Positions 9,308 to 17,069 of a stretch of 48,414 bases of DNA are shown one piece after another. The DNA is from Pseudoxanthomonas broegbernensis (lineage in GTDB: Bacteria; Pseudomonadota; Gammaproteobacteria; Xanthomonadales; Xanthomonadaceae). The stretch lies in the NCBI RefSeq assembly GCF_014202435.1, contig NZ_JACHGU010000012.1, positions 1-48,414 of the forward strand, written 5' to 3'. The notes below the pieces were generated by a model, which saw nothing but the letters and a program-made list of their open reading frames with translations, was not told the origin of the DNA and made no database searches. How positions within the stretch are numbered: position 1 is the stretch's first letter; each line of letters starts with the position of its first letter. A program made the translations under genes and the position numbers.

Positions 9308-11542
9308 TCAGCCGCTCCGGCCCTGCCCGCGCAGGCGCAGGAGAAAGGCGTCCAGCGGCTCGGGCCACGCGTACAGGTAGCCCTGCGCGCACGGGCAGCC
9401 ATGCCGCTGCAGCCAGCGCGCCTGCGCCTGCGTCTCCACGCCCTCGGCCACCACGTCCAGGCCGAGCCGGCGGCCGAGCGCGATGATCATGTCGGCCACG
9501 CTGTTCCCCGCGCCCTCCTCGTCGATCTCGGCGGTGAAATGCCGGTCCAGCTTGAGCCGGCTCACCGGCAGCGAGTGCACGTAGCGCAGCGAGGAGTAGC
9601 CCGTGCCGAAATCGTCCACCGCCAGCGGGAAGCCGAGCCGGCGCAGCCGCGCCAGCATCTCGCGGCCGGCCTGGTAGTCGCTCATCACCGCGCCCTCGGT
9701 GATCTCCAGCTCCAGCCGCCGTGGCTCGATCCGGTAGCGCGCCACCAATTCCACCAGTTCCTCGTCGAACTCGCGGCGGCGCAACTGCAGCGGCGAGACG
9801 TTGACCGACAGCGGGATGTCCGGGAACCCCGCCCGCTCCATCGCCTGCAACGCCTGGCAGGCCTGCTCGATCACCTGCCGCCCCAGCGGCACAATCAGGC
9901 CGCTGGCCTCGGCGATGGGAATGAACCGCGCCGGCGGCACCGGCACGCCGCCCTCGGACCAGCGCGCCAGCACCTCGGCGCCGACGATGCGCCCGTCCTC
10001 CAGGCACACCTGCGGCTGCAGCGCGATGTGGATGCGGCCTTCGCGCACCGCGCGGTAGAGCGCGCGCGACTCCAGGAAGCGCGCGCGGTTCTCGGCCTCG
10101 CCCTCGGCGCGGTACTCGGCCACCTCGTGGTGGCCGCCGGCGCGGGCGCGGCGCAGCAGCAGCAGGCCGGTGGCAACCGCGCCGCTCGCCGCGCCGCGAT
10201 AGGCATCCAGGTCCACCCGGGCCGCGTCCACGCCGAGGAACGGCAGGGCATGGTCGTCCTCGCCCTGTTCCAGCTCGGCGACCGGGTCGGTGACCAGGCT
10301 GGCGCTGGGGCCGAGCACGGCGAAGGTGCCTTCGTGCAGCCGCGCCACCATGCACGGCGGCGGATACAACTGGCGCAGGCGCCCGGCCATGCGCTCCAGC
10401 AGCAGGTCGCCCTGCTCCGGTCCCAGCGCCAGGCTGCTGTGGATGTACTGGTCCAGATCCACCACCAGCAGGCCGCAGCCGCGCGGCACCGGCATGGCCA
10501 GCATCCGCTCCAGTTCGCGCTGCAGCGCGTTGCCGTTGGGGATGCCCAGCAGCGCGTCGCAGTAGGCGACCTGGTCCAGCCGCGCGGCCAGGTCCACGTT
10601 GACCAGGCCGGCGTTGGCATGGGTGGCGAACACCCGCAGCAGCTCGCGTTCCTCCTCGTCCAGCAGGCGCCGCGTGGCCAGGTACACCGCCGCCTGCGGC
10701 GCCAGTTCGCCGCCGTCGAAGAACAGCACCTGCCCGGTGGGCGTCTCGATCGAGGCGCGCGTACCCAGCGCCTCCAGCAACAGGCCGCGGATCTGCGGGT
10801 CGTCGATGTCTTCCAGCGGGCGGGTCCGCAGCCCGGCGAAGCGGCCGGCGGCGCCGACCACGCGCGCGCTGGACAGGGGCGCGTCGCGGCGCTCGGTGCG
10901 CACACACACCACCCCGTCCGGCGGCACTTCGAGCAGTTCGGCCAGCTCGTGCAGCATGTGCCCGGAGAACTCGCCCAGGTCGTGCAGCCCGGCCAACTGG
11001 CGCCCGGCCTGCACGATCTGCTGCAGGCCGCGCTTGGCCCGGCCCAGCGCGCGGATCTCGCGCCAGGTGCGCAAGGTGCCGGTGACGATGCCCTGCAGGC
11101 GCTCGCGGTACAGGTCGGTCTTGAGCCAGTAGTCGCTGATGTCCAGTTGCTGCAGCGTCTGCTTCATCGGCGCCATGCCGGGCTGCCCGGTGACCAGGAC
11201 GATGCGCACCTCGGCGTTGCCCAGGTGCTCGCGCACGCTGCGCACCAGGCGAAGGCCGGCGTCGTCGCTCTCCATCACCACGTCCAGCAGGATCGCCGAG
11301 ACATCGGGCGTGCGCGCCAGCAACTCCTCGGCCTCGGCGGCGGAGGAAGCGGTGAGCAGCCGCAGCGGGCTGTCGTCGAAACGGAAATCGGAAAGCGCCA
11401 GGCGCAGGGACTGCTGGAACGCGGGATCGTCGTCCACGCTCAACACGGTGAGCGGTGCGGACGACGGGGCGCCCTCACGGTCGACCGGCTCGGGCCGGAA
11501 ATCGAACATCCTGTCACCGCCCGGTGGGGCGTTACCGCTCAT
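9308..11542 (-). CDS. Receiver / degenerate GGDEF / EAL cyclic-di-GMP response regulator
   Basis: The 744-residue protein starts with a receiver domain (about residues 30-155; acidic cluster 37-39, phospho-acceptor Asp87 in LLDVV). A helical region resembling DUF3369 follows (about 165-330), then a GGDEF-fold domain in which the signature is replaced by LHEGTF, so cyclase activity is unlikely. The C-terminal EAL domain (about 490-740) reads EVL instead of EAL but keeps NVSPLQL, LEITEG, DDFGTGYSSL, KLD, VAEGVET and QGY, so phosphodiesterase activity looks plausible. The ATG is preceded by a GGGGGTAGGA purine run. It is coupled to the downstream kinase gene and lies near pilB, hinting at c-di-GMP control of pili or the surface. 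It does not look like FimX, which has a PAS domain and a more degenerate EAL. Confidence 0.9.
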   Translation of the reverse strand: MSGNAPPGGDRMFDFRPEPVDREGAPSSAPLTVLSVDDDPAFQQSLRLALSDFRFDDSPLRLLTASSAAEAEELLARTPDVSAILLDVVMESDDAGLRLVRSVREHLGNAEVRIVLVTGQPGMAPMKQTLQQLDISDYWLKTDLYRERLQGIVTGTLRTWREIRALGRAKRGLQQIVQAGRQLAGLHDLGEFSGHMLHELAELLEVPPDGVVCVRTERRDAPLSSARVVGAAGRFAGLRTRPLEDIDDPQIRGLLLEALGTRASIETPTGQVLFFDGGELAPQAAVYLATRRLLDEEERELLRVFATHANAGLVNVDLAARLDQVAYCDALLGIPNGNALQRELERMLAMPVPRGCGLLVVDLDQYIHSSLALGPEQGDLLLERMAGRLRQLYPPPCMVARLHEGTFAVLGPSASLVTDPVAELEQGEDDHALPFLGVDAARVDLDAYRGAASGAVATGLLLLRRARAGGHHEVAEYRAEGEAENRARFLESRALYRAVREGRIHIALQPQVCLEDGRIVGAEVLARWSEGGVPVPPARFIPIAEASGLIVPLGRQVIEQACQALQAMERAGFPDIPLSVNVSPLQLRRREFDEELVELVARYRIEPRRLELEITEGAVMSDYQAGREMLARLRRLGFPLAVDDFGTGYSSLRYVHSLPVSRLKLDRHFTAEIDEEGAGNSVADMIIALGRRLGLDVVAEGVETQAQARWLQRHGCPCAQGYLYAWPEPLDAFLLRLRGQGRSG

Positions 11543-11784
11543 GTCCTACCCCCTTCGGCGATTGGCCGGGTCGACACGTGCCCGCGCAGCCTAACCCATG
11601 TATGCGTCGTGGGCGACCCGGGAGCCAGGCCGGACGCATGGCCCCTGCCGCACCCCTGGCCTGCGGCTTGCGCACTCCGTGGATGCCGGCGCAGCCGTAC
11701 ACCGGCACGACCCGTTGCGGCCCCCTCACCAGCCTCGGGGGGCGCCTGCAACGGAAGCGGCGAACCGGCCCGCTCGACGCCCGC

Positions 11785-12541
11785 CTACGGGCCCCGACGG
11801 ACCCGCGCCTGCGCATCGGCCACCTCCCTGGCCTCCCGCGGCGCGATCTCCAGTTCGCGGCACTGCCCGTCCCAGCCGGACAGTGCCTCCAGCGTGCGCT
11901 CGATGTAGCCGTCCACGTCGAGGAAGGCGAAGGGCTGGCAGACCTTGCGCAAGGCCGCGCGCGAGGGGGTACCCGCACCCGCGAAGGCGGTCGTGTGCTC
12001 GCTGGCCGCTCCCTGGAAGTGCGAGAACGTCAGGTCGTAGGCCGGGGCCAGGCGCCATCGTCCTTCGTCGTGCAGGAACGCGAAGTTCTTCGCATGGTCG
12101 TCCCATGCGCAGCGAGTCGAGCACCCGCGCCGTAGCGTCGCGATACACGTCCTGGGCCGCCTGATACAGGCGCGCCAGGTCCAAGCGGCCAACCAGCGGC
12201 GCCTCGTGCGCCGGCCGGTACTCCAGGGCCCCATCGCGCGGTCGCCCAGGTAGGCCGGCCGATCCAGGGGCGAAACCGCAGGACGTTCGATCCCCCGTTC
12301 CCGGAAGACCTGTCCATCAGCAGCAGGCCCCCGCCATCGGGGAGCGAATCGGCGAATGCGCCATGCAAGCCCTGGAAATCTGCGGAGCGGCGTCGAAGCG
12401 CATGTTCAACGGCGACAAGGCGAAGCCATCCGCCAGCCACGCCGGGGCGTAGGCGAAGAACAGGCCCCGGCGCGGCGCCATCACCAGCTCGCCCACGTAC
12501 CGGCCCGCCAAGGCCACGCGCAGGTGGACGACCGGTTTCAT
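11785..12541 (-). pseudogene. HipA-family toxin kinase, frameshifted and internally deleted
   Basis: HipA-family pieces are spread over all three minus-strand frames. The N-terminus starts at 12541 (MKPVVHLRVALAGRYVGELV, then FAYAPAWLADGFALSPLN). It continues in a second frame with DFQGLHGAFADSLPDGGGLL. A third frame has RLDLARLYQAAQDVYRDATA, and then DDHAKNFAFLHDEGRWRLAP and AYDLTFSHFQG, the family's C-terminal catalytic region. At least three frameshifts are needed, and the remnant codes for ~250 residues where the family has over 400, so a central portion with the ATP-binding loop is gone. It cannot make a working kinase. The 242 bp between it and the EAL gene show nothing I recognise. Confidence 0.85.
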
Positions 12542-12756
12542 CGCCGTCCCCGCAGACGCGTGCCGCGCTTGAGTTCGTCCAGCGAAGCCGGCCGGCCTTG
12601 CCACGTCGCCGGCAGCACTCTCAGTCATGCGCCATCCGCCATGTTGGCGATGTGGCGCGAACGCGGCTCGCCTGCCGCCGCGGCCCTGGCATCGATCCGC
12701 TTCAGCACGCACCGAGGGGGGGATATCCACGCGCTCCGCCGTGTCGTCCCACCCCT
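12538..12756 (-). pseudogene. Possible antitoxin remnant upstream of broken hipA
   Basis: One minus-strand frame between ddh and the hipA remnant reads PATWQGRPASLDELKRGTRL and ends with a TGA overlapping the hipA ATG, the coupling usual for a HipB-type antitoxin and its toxin. The same frame is interrupted upstream by an in-frame TGA after HIANMADGA. A run of seven C on this strand (near 12716-12722) could be a further frameshift. I do not recognise a helix-turn-helix with certainty. The call rests on position and the overlapping stop and start. Confidence 0.4.
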
Positions 12757-13743
12757 TCAGAGCAACTCCCTGCGCAACTCCGCCGCCGACTTCGGCGACA
12801 GCCATCCCGGGGGCACGTCGAACACCGTCTTTGCACCGGCCTGGCCGGCCAGGCCCATCCGGTGCACGGCACGCGCGTAGGCCACGAGTACGCTGGCGGT
12901 GAATTGCGGGTTGCTGCCCAGGGCGAGGCCGTACTCGATCACCTGGGCCTGGTCGGCACTGGTATTGCCGCTGCGGATGACGAACCCGCCGTGCGGCATG
13001 GCGCCATGGTCGCGCGCCAGTTCCTCGGCGGAAATGAAATGCACCGTGGTGTCGTACTGGTCGAAGTAGTGCGGCATGGACACGATGGCCTGGCGCACCT
13101 GCTCGGCATCCGCATCCTGCGCCAGCACCACGTAGCATTCGCGCACGTGCCGCTCGCGCACGGACAGCTCGGGACGTGCCCCGCCACGGACCCGGGCGAT
13201 GGCCTCCTCGGACGGGATCGTGTACTGCACCCCGCCGGCCACGCCGGGGACGCGCCGGACCGCGTCCGAATGCCCCTGGCTCAGCCCACGTCCCCAGAAC
13301 GTATAGGTGGCGCCGTCCGGGAGCAACGCTTCGCCGAAGACACGGTTGATCGAGAACAGGCCCGGGTCCCAGCCGCAGGCGATCAGCGCGGTCCGGCCAC
13401 CCGCGCGCGCCTGCGCATCGACGGCGTCGAAGTACTCCGGGATGCGCGCATGCGTGTCGAAGCTGTCGACGGTGTTGAACCTGGCCGCGAAGGCCGGGCC
13501 CTGCACCGGCAGGTCGTCCTTGGAGCCGCCGCACAAGATGAGCACATCGATATCGCCATCGCGCCCGTCCAGCGCATCGATGCCGAAGACCGGCGTGCCC
13601 GGCTGCAGCGGCACCACGTCCTGCGGCGAGCGCCGGGTGAAGATGCCGACCAGCGACATGTCCGGGTTCTTGCCGACGGCCGCCTCCACCCCGCGCCCCA
13701 GGTTGCCGTAGCCGGCGATTGCGATACGAATGGCACCACTCAT
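12757..13743 (-). CDS. ddh: meso-Diaminopimelate D-dehydrogenase
   Basis: This NADP-dependent enzyme makes meso-diaminopimelate from tetrahydrodipicolinate in one step, for lysine and peptidoglycan synthesis. The 328-residue protein has the N-terminal nucleotide-binding motif IAGYGNLGRGVE. Family signatures follow: LILCGGSKDDLPVQGP, FNTVDSFDTHARIPEYF, ACGWDPGLFSINR, and the substrate region TFWGRGLSQGHSDAVRRVPG. The start at 13743 has AGGAAA 6 bases upstream; the longer frame is not conserved. Length matches the 320-residue Corynebacterium enzyme. It stands alone here, followed by the toxin remnant and preceded by REP repeats. Most gammaproteobacteria rely on the acylase (DapD/DapE-type) branch, so this may be an acquired bypass or a D-amino-acid enzyme. 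Confidence 0.93.
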   Translation of the reverse strand: MSGAIRIAIAGYGNLGRGVEAAVGKNPDMSLVGIFTRRSPQDVVPLQPGTPVFGIDALDGRDGDIDVLILCGGSKDDLPVQGPAFAARFNTVDSFDTHARIPEYFDAVDAQARAGGRTALIACGWDPGLFSINRVFGEALLPDGATYTFWGRGLSQGHSDAVRRVPGVAGGVQYTIPSEEAIARVRGGARPELSVRERHVRECYVVLAQDADAEQVRQAIVSMPHYFDQYDTTVHFISAEELARDHGAMPHGGFVIRSGNTSADQAQVIEYGLALGSNPQFTASVLVAYARAVHRMGLAGQAGAKTVFDVPPGWLSPKSAAELRRELL

Positions 13744-13858
13744 GATGTTTCCTGATTCTCCAAGGACAGAGCCCGGCGGGCGCCCTGCACGAACGCAGCC
13801 GCGGCGCCCCAGCGCCCACTGGCGCCGGGTCGAGCCGTGCATTGTCGCCCAACCCTAT

Positions 13859-14000
13859 CGTAGGAGCGGCCTTGGCCGCGACAGGCTTGCCCAGTGCCGC
13901 CGCACGCGGAAAGCCGCCACGCACGCGCACCTCCCCGCAGGAGCGCCCTCGTACGCGACGCCCCCGACCCACCAACCGCATCGCCAAGGCCGCTCCCACC
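13859..14000. repeat. Cluster of three REP-like palindromes
   Basis: Elements lie at 13859-13886 (GTAGGAGCGGCCTTGGCCGC with one leading base), 13935-13959 (GCAGGAGCGCCCTCGTACGC) and, inverted, 13978-14000 (ending GGCCGCTCCCACC). They fill the 272-base gap between ddh and the AbiC-like gene. I see no gene in the gap. Confidence 0.7.
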
Positions 14001-14015
14001 CCGGGCACCCGCCCC

Positions 14016-14720
14016 CTACTCTCCCCGCAAGTGGTGTTCGATCACCGCGAGCGCCACGACCCCCATGCCCTCCAGGCTGCCGGCGTGCGGCTGCAGCCGG
14101 GCCAGCCAGCCGCGGCCTCGCCGCTCGAACGTGCGGACGTCCCAGTAAGGCAGCACGTTCTCGCGGTACATCGCCACGGTAGCGGCGTACTCGCCCAGGA
14201 CCTGGGCATACAAGGTTGCCAGCCGCCGGAACATTGGCCGGTGCGCCGGATGCAGCGGCGCCAGCCCGTCCAGGACGTCGGCCATCGATTGCGGCACAGG
14301 CAGGGCGGGGTTCCCTTCTCCGGTAGCCGGCACCGTCAGCAGCCGCGCCTCCAACAGCTCCATCTCGCGCGAGAGCGCCTGCAGGCTGCGCAGGTGCTGC
14401 TCGGCAATGGACCGTTCCTCCGCCTGCCGGATCTGCCGGCCTTGCAGCAGCAGGGCCAAGACCAGGCCCACTACGCTGAACACCGCCAGCAACGGCCCGG
14501 CCACGCCGCCGAAGTAGTCGCCGAACTGGGCCCAATCCGTGGCGTTGCCGCTGATACGCCCGCCGACGAACCACCAATAGGGAATCGCCACGCCCATGAC
14601 CACCAGGACCGCCATGACCACCAGCGCACCTGCGATCCAGGCCAGGCCGTCGAACTCGGCCTCGTCCCAGGCTTCGCGCCAGCGACGCAACCGCGCACGC
14701 ATCCGGTCCAGACCGACCAT
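14016..14720 (-). CDS. Two-TM membrane protein resembling putative phage abortive infection (AbiC-like) family
   Basis: The 234-residue protein has two membrane helices (about residues 27-52 and 70-95). Between and after them is the sequence WAQFGDYFGGVAGPLLAVFS, the hallmark I associate with the putative AbiC family (putAbiC, Pfam PF16872), which has the same two-helix plus WxxFGDFxGG layout. A cytoplasmic alpha-helical tail follows. The ATG at 14720 has GGGGGAAGG 5 bases upstream; an earlier frame start has no ribosome binding site. It is divergent from the TfpX/TfpZ-type gene across 259 bp in which I see no gene. A role in phage defence is only suggested by family naming; many members have no tested function. 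Confidence 0.6.
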   Translation of the reverse strand: MVGLDRMRARLRRWREAWDEAEFDGLAWIAGALVVMAVLVVMGVAIPYWWFVGGRISGNATDWAQFGDYFGGVAGPLLAVFSVVGLVLALLLQGRQIRQAEERSIAEQHLRSLQALSREMELLEARLLTVPATGEGNPALPVPQSMADVLDGLAPLHPAHRPMFRRLATLYAQVLGEYAATVAMYRENVLPYWDVRTFERRGRGWLARLQPHAGSLEGMGVVALAVIEHHLRGE

Positions 14721-14979
14721 ATGTACCTTCCCCCAGCCACACTGCAGCTTAAGTTGGGTCAACCGCGTTACCGCCAGCGCATATAACCGACCATTGGGCG
14801 GAGCACGGTCGCAGCCGCCATCGGATTATCACGCGCCCATTGCGCCCGGAATCCGCAGCTTATGCGGCACCGCGAACACACGGCCCGAGAATAGTGCAAC
14901 CCCGGCCGGCAGCATGGCAGTATCTGCCGCCGGGACCCGAGCCCGGTAGTCCGCCCCGAACCCACCGTCTTGAACCTCC

Positions 14980-15669
14980 ATGAACCGCTGGAAAGCCTTC
15001 GCACTGCACCTGCTGCTCAGCCTGATCCTGATCTCCGGCATCGCCCTGGCCGCGCTGCTGATCTGGTACCCGCACGGCCTGTACCGCATCTCCGGCCTGG
15101 ACCGGCTGATGCTGGTAATGCTGTGCATCGACGTCACCGCCGGGCCGCTGTTGACCCTGATGATCTACAAGCCCGGCAAGTGGGGCCTGCGTTTCGACCT
15201 GAAGGTCATCGCCCTGGTGCAGGCGGCCTTCCTGGCCTACGGCCTGCACACGCTGTGGCAGTCGCGGCCGGTGTTCCTGGTGGGCACCGACGTGCGCTTC
15301 ACCCTGGTGTCGGCCGCCGACATCGATCCCGAGGACCTGGCCAAGGCCGCGCGGCCGGAATGGCGGCGCCTGCCGTGGAACGGCCCGCACCTGGTGGGCG
15401 TGCTGCCGCCCGCCGACCCGGAACAGCGCGAGGCCCTGCTGAAGACCTTCATGAAAACCGGCCGCGACCAGGAGCAACTGCCCGACCAGTACCGCCCCTA
15501 CGCGGAAGTGGCACCGGTGATCCTGGGCAAGGCCCAGCCGCTGGAAGGCCAGGAAGCCGCGCGCATCGGCCCCGATGCGCGCGGCCTGCCGATCTATTCG
15601 CGCGACGACGACGCCTGGATGTCGATCGACCCGAAGACCGGCGAGCCGGGCAAGGTGGTGCGGCCTTGA
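14980..15669 (+). CDS. TfpX/TfpZ family type IV pilin accessory protein
   Basis: The 229-residue protein starts MNRWKAFALHLLLSLILISG and has three N-terminal membrane helices (about residues 5-27, 40-62, 73-95) containing CIDVTAGPLLTLMIYKPGKW and FDLKVIALVQAAFLAYGL. A periplasmic or soluble domain of ~130 residues follows. This matches the TfpX/TfpZ accessory proteins, which in Pseudomonas aeruginosa are encoded beside particular pilin alleles and affect pilus assembly. Here it is 14 kb from pilA but directly convergent with the D-arabinofuranose-type gene set, ending 87 bp from gtrA. No strong ribosome binding site precedes the ATG. I am confident of the family; the exact role is not established. 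Confidence 0.85.
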   Translation: MNRWKAFALHLLLSLILISGIALAALLIWYPHGLYRISGLDRLMLVMLCIDVTAGPLLTLMIYKPGKWGLRFDLKVIALVQAAFLAYGLHTLWQSRPVFLVGTDVRFTLVSAADIDPEDLAKAARPEWRRLPWNGPHLVGVLPPADPEQREALLKTFMKTGRDQEQLPDQYRPYAEVAPVILGKAQPLEGQEAARIGPDARGLPIYSRDDDAWMSIDPKTGEPGKVVRP

Positions 15670-15684
15670 GCAGCGGCACCCCAC

Positions 15685-15759
15685 TATAGGAACGGCCTTG
15701 GCCGCGATGCCTTCGCGAGGCATACCCGGCAAGCCCATCGCGCCCAAGGGCGCTCCTAC
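15685..15759. repeat. REPIN-like inverted pair between convergent genes
   Basis: A plus-strand element (15685-15711, TATAGGAACGGCCTTGGCCG onward) faces an inverted element (15734-15759, minus strand GTAGGAGCGCCCTTGGGCGC onward). They fill the gap between the convergent TfpX/TfpZ-type gene and gtrA. The inverted element reaches into gtrA, so its GTAG head supplies the gtrA TAG stop codon. The pair may act as a bidirectional transcription barrier. Confidence 0.75.
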
Positions 15760-16169
15760 GTCGTGCCAGGGGCGAATACCCAGCGGCGGTCCAGCCGGTA
15801 CTTGAGCACGTAGCCGACCACCAGCCCCAGCACACCGCCCAGGTAGCGCATCGCGTCGCTGGCGAAGGCCAGGTGGAACGCCAGCTCGGTGCCCCAGAAC
15901 ACCGCCGTGGTCGCCAGCCCCATGACCGTGTAGAGCACGAACGTGCGCGCCTCGTGCACCCGGTCGCGGGAGACGTGGCGGAAGATCCAGCGCTTGTCGA
16001 GCACGTACTTGGCCACCAGCCCGGTGGCCGTGCCGCCGAGGAGGGACAGCAGCACCGCGCCCGGCCCGCCGTACACGGCCATGCATGCCGCCTGGGTGCC
16101 GATGTTGACCGCGATCGACAACGCCGCGAACAGCGCGTACAGCCCGGCGATGCGCCACGCCGCGCTCAC
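15756..16169 (-). CDS. GtrA family membrane protein (arabinofuranose set)
   Basis: The 137-residue protein has four predicted membrane helices and family motifs GTATGLVAKYVLDKRWIF and LGLVVGYVLKYRLDRRWVF. GtrA proteins are small membrane partners in handling polyprenyl-linked sugars; the mycobacterial relative Rv3789 is encoded with dprE1/dprE2. I chose the GTG at 16169, whose GTGA overlaps the stop of the DprE2-like gene, indicating translational coupling. It is the last gene of the minus-strand set HAD-UbiA, DprE1-like, DprE2-like, GtrA. Its stop codon lies inside a REP element. Confidence 0.88.
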   Translation of the reverse strand: MSAAWRIAGLYALFAALSIAVNIGTQAACMAVYGGPGAVLLSLLGGTATGLVAKYVLDKRWIFRHVSRDRVHEARTFVLYTVMGLATTAVFWGTELAFHLAFASDAMRYLGGVLGLVVGYVLKYRLDRRWVFAPGTT

Positions 16170-16906
16170 AGCCGCAGCCGCCGGAACACCGGTTCGGGGA
16201 TGTGGGTGATGACCCGCATGATCCCCCACCAGAACCACGGCAGGTACGCCACCGCGCGCCGCCGCGCGATGGCCCGCGCAATCCCGCGCGCCACCGCCTG
16301 CGGGCTGGCCCACAACAGCCCCTTGCGGAACTCCCGGGTCATCGGCGTATCCACGAAACCCGGCTTGACCGTCAGCACGTTCACCCCGCTGCCGCGCAGG
16401 CGCTGGCGCAGCCCGCTGGCATAGGCCGTTACCGCCGCCTTGGCGCTGCCGTACAGGTAGTTGCTTGCGCGCCCGCGATCCCCGGCCACCGAGGAAATCA
16501 CGGCCAGGGTGCCCTGCCCCTGTGCTTCCAGGCGCCGCGCGGCCGCCGCCATCAGGGCGAGGGTCGAGGTGCCGTTGGTGGCGAATTCACGCAGCGCCAG
16601 CGCCGGATCCTCCGCGCAAGCCGCGTTGTCCGGCAACGTGCCGTGCGCCAGCAGTACCACGTCCACGCTGCCGCCCAACTGCGACCAGGCCGCGTCCAGC
16701 AACGCCTCGTGCCGCTCCAGCGCGTTCACGTCCAGCACGAAGGTGGCCACCTGCCCGGCACCGCGCACGCGTAGATCCGCGGCGATGGCCTCCAGCCGCT
16801 GCGCCGACCGCCCGGCCAGCAGCAGCGCACTGCCAGCCGCCGCCTCCCGCCGCGCGTAATGCTCGGCGATGGCCGAGGCCGCGCCGACGATGAGAATCCT
16901 CTTCAT
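16166..16906 (-). CDS. DprE2-like SDR: decaprenylphospho-2-keto-ribose (erythro-pentosid-2-ulose) reductase
   Basis: This short-chain dehydrogenase of 246 residues opens with the nucleotide-binding motif VGAASAIAEHYAR, characteristic of DprE2-type enzymes in having GAxSxIA instead of the usual glycine triplet. The active-site serine lies in VISSVAGDRGR and the YxxxK pair in YLYGSAKAAV. The C-terminus (WFWWGIMRVITHIPEPVFRR) resembles a membrane-anchoring tail of this group. In mycobacteria DprE1 oxidises and DprE2 reduces C2 of polyprenyl-phospho-ribose to give polyprenyl-phospho-D-arabinofuranose. GGAG lies 6 bases before the ATG. It overlaps gtrA by 4 bases and follows the DprE1-like gene by 163 bp. 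Confidence 0.85.
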   Translation of the reverse strand: MKRILIVGAASAIAEHYARREAAAGSALLLAGRSAQRLEAIAADLRVRGAGQVATFVLDVNALERHEALLDAAWSQLGGSVDVVLLAHGTLPDNAACAEDPALALREFATNGTSTLALMAAAARRLEAQGQGTLAVISSVAGDRGRASNYLYGSAKAAVTAYASGLRQRLRGSGVNVLTVKPGFVDTPMTREFRKGLLWASPQAVARGIARAIARRRAVAYLPWFWWGIMRVITHIPEPVFRRLRL

Positions 16907-17069
16907 GCCTGCTCCACCGATTCGAGTCGCCTGCGCAGCCGCCGCAAGCGCTGGCGCGATGCCACCGGCGGAGCGCATGGGCGGGCTTGTCGGCGGGACG
17001 GGGGACTGTTGCTCATCATGAGTGCTTCCTGGGGAATATCAACGATGGGATACAAATTGCGACTCTCGC

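Noticed and set aside
9306-10907. Upstream extension of the histidine kinase frame to 1177 codons
   Set aside because: The extension lies inside the REC-EAL gene in another frame and has no domain. The ATG at 9305 follows the EAL stop by two bases.
9308-11542. FimX assignment for the GGDEF/EAL protein near pilB
   Set aside because: FimX has a PAS domain and a degenerate EAL domain. This protein has a DUF3369-like region and mostly intact EAL residues.
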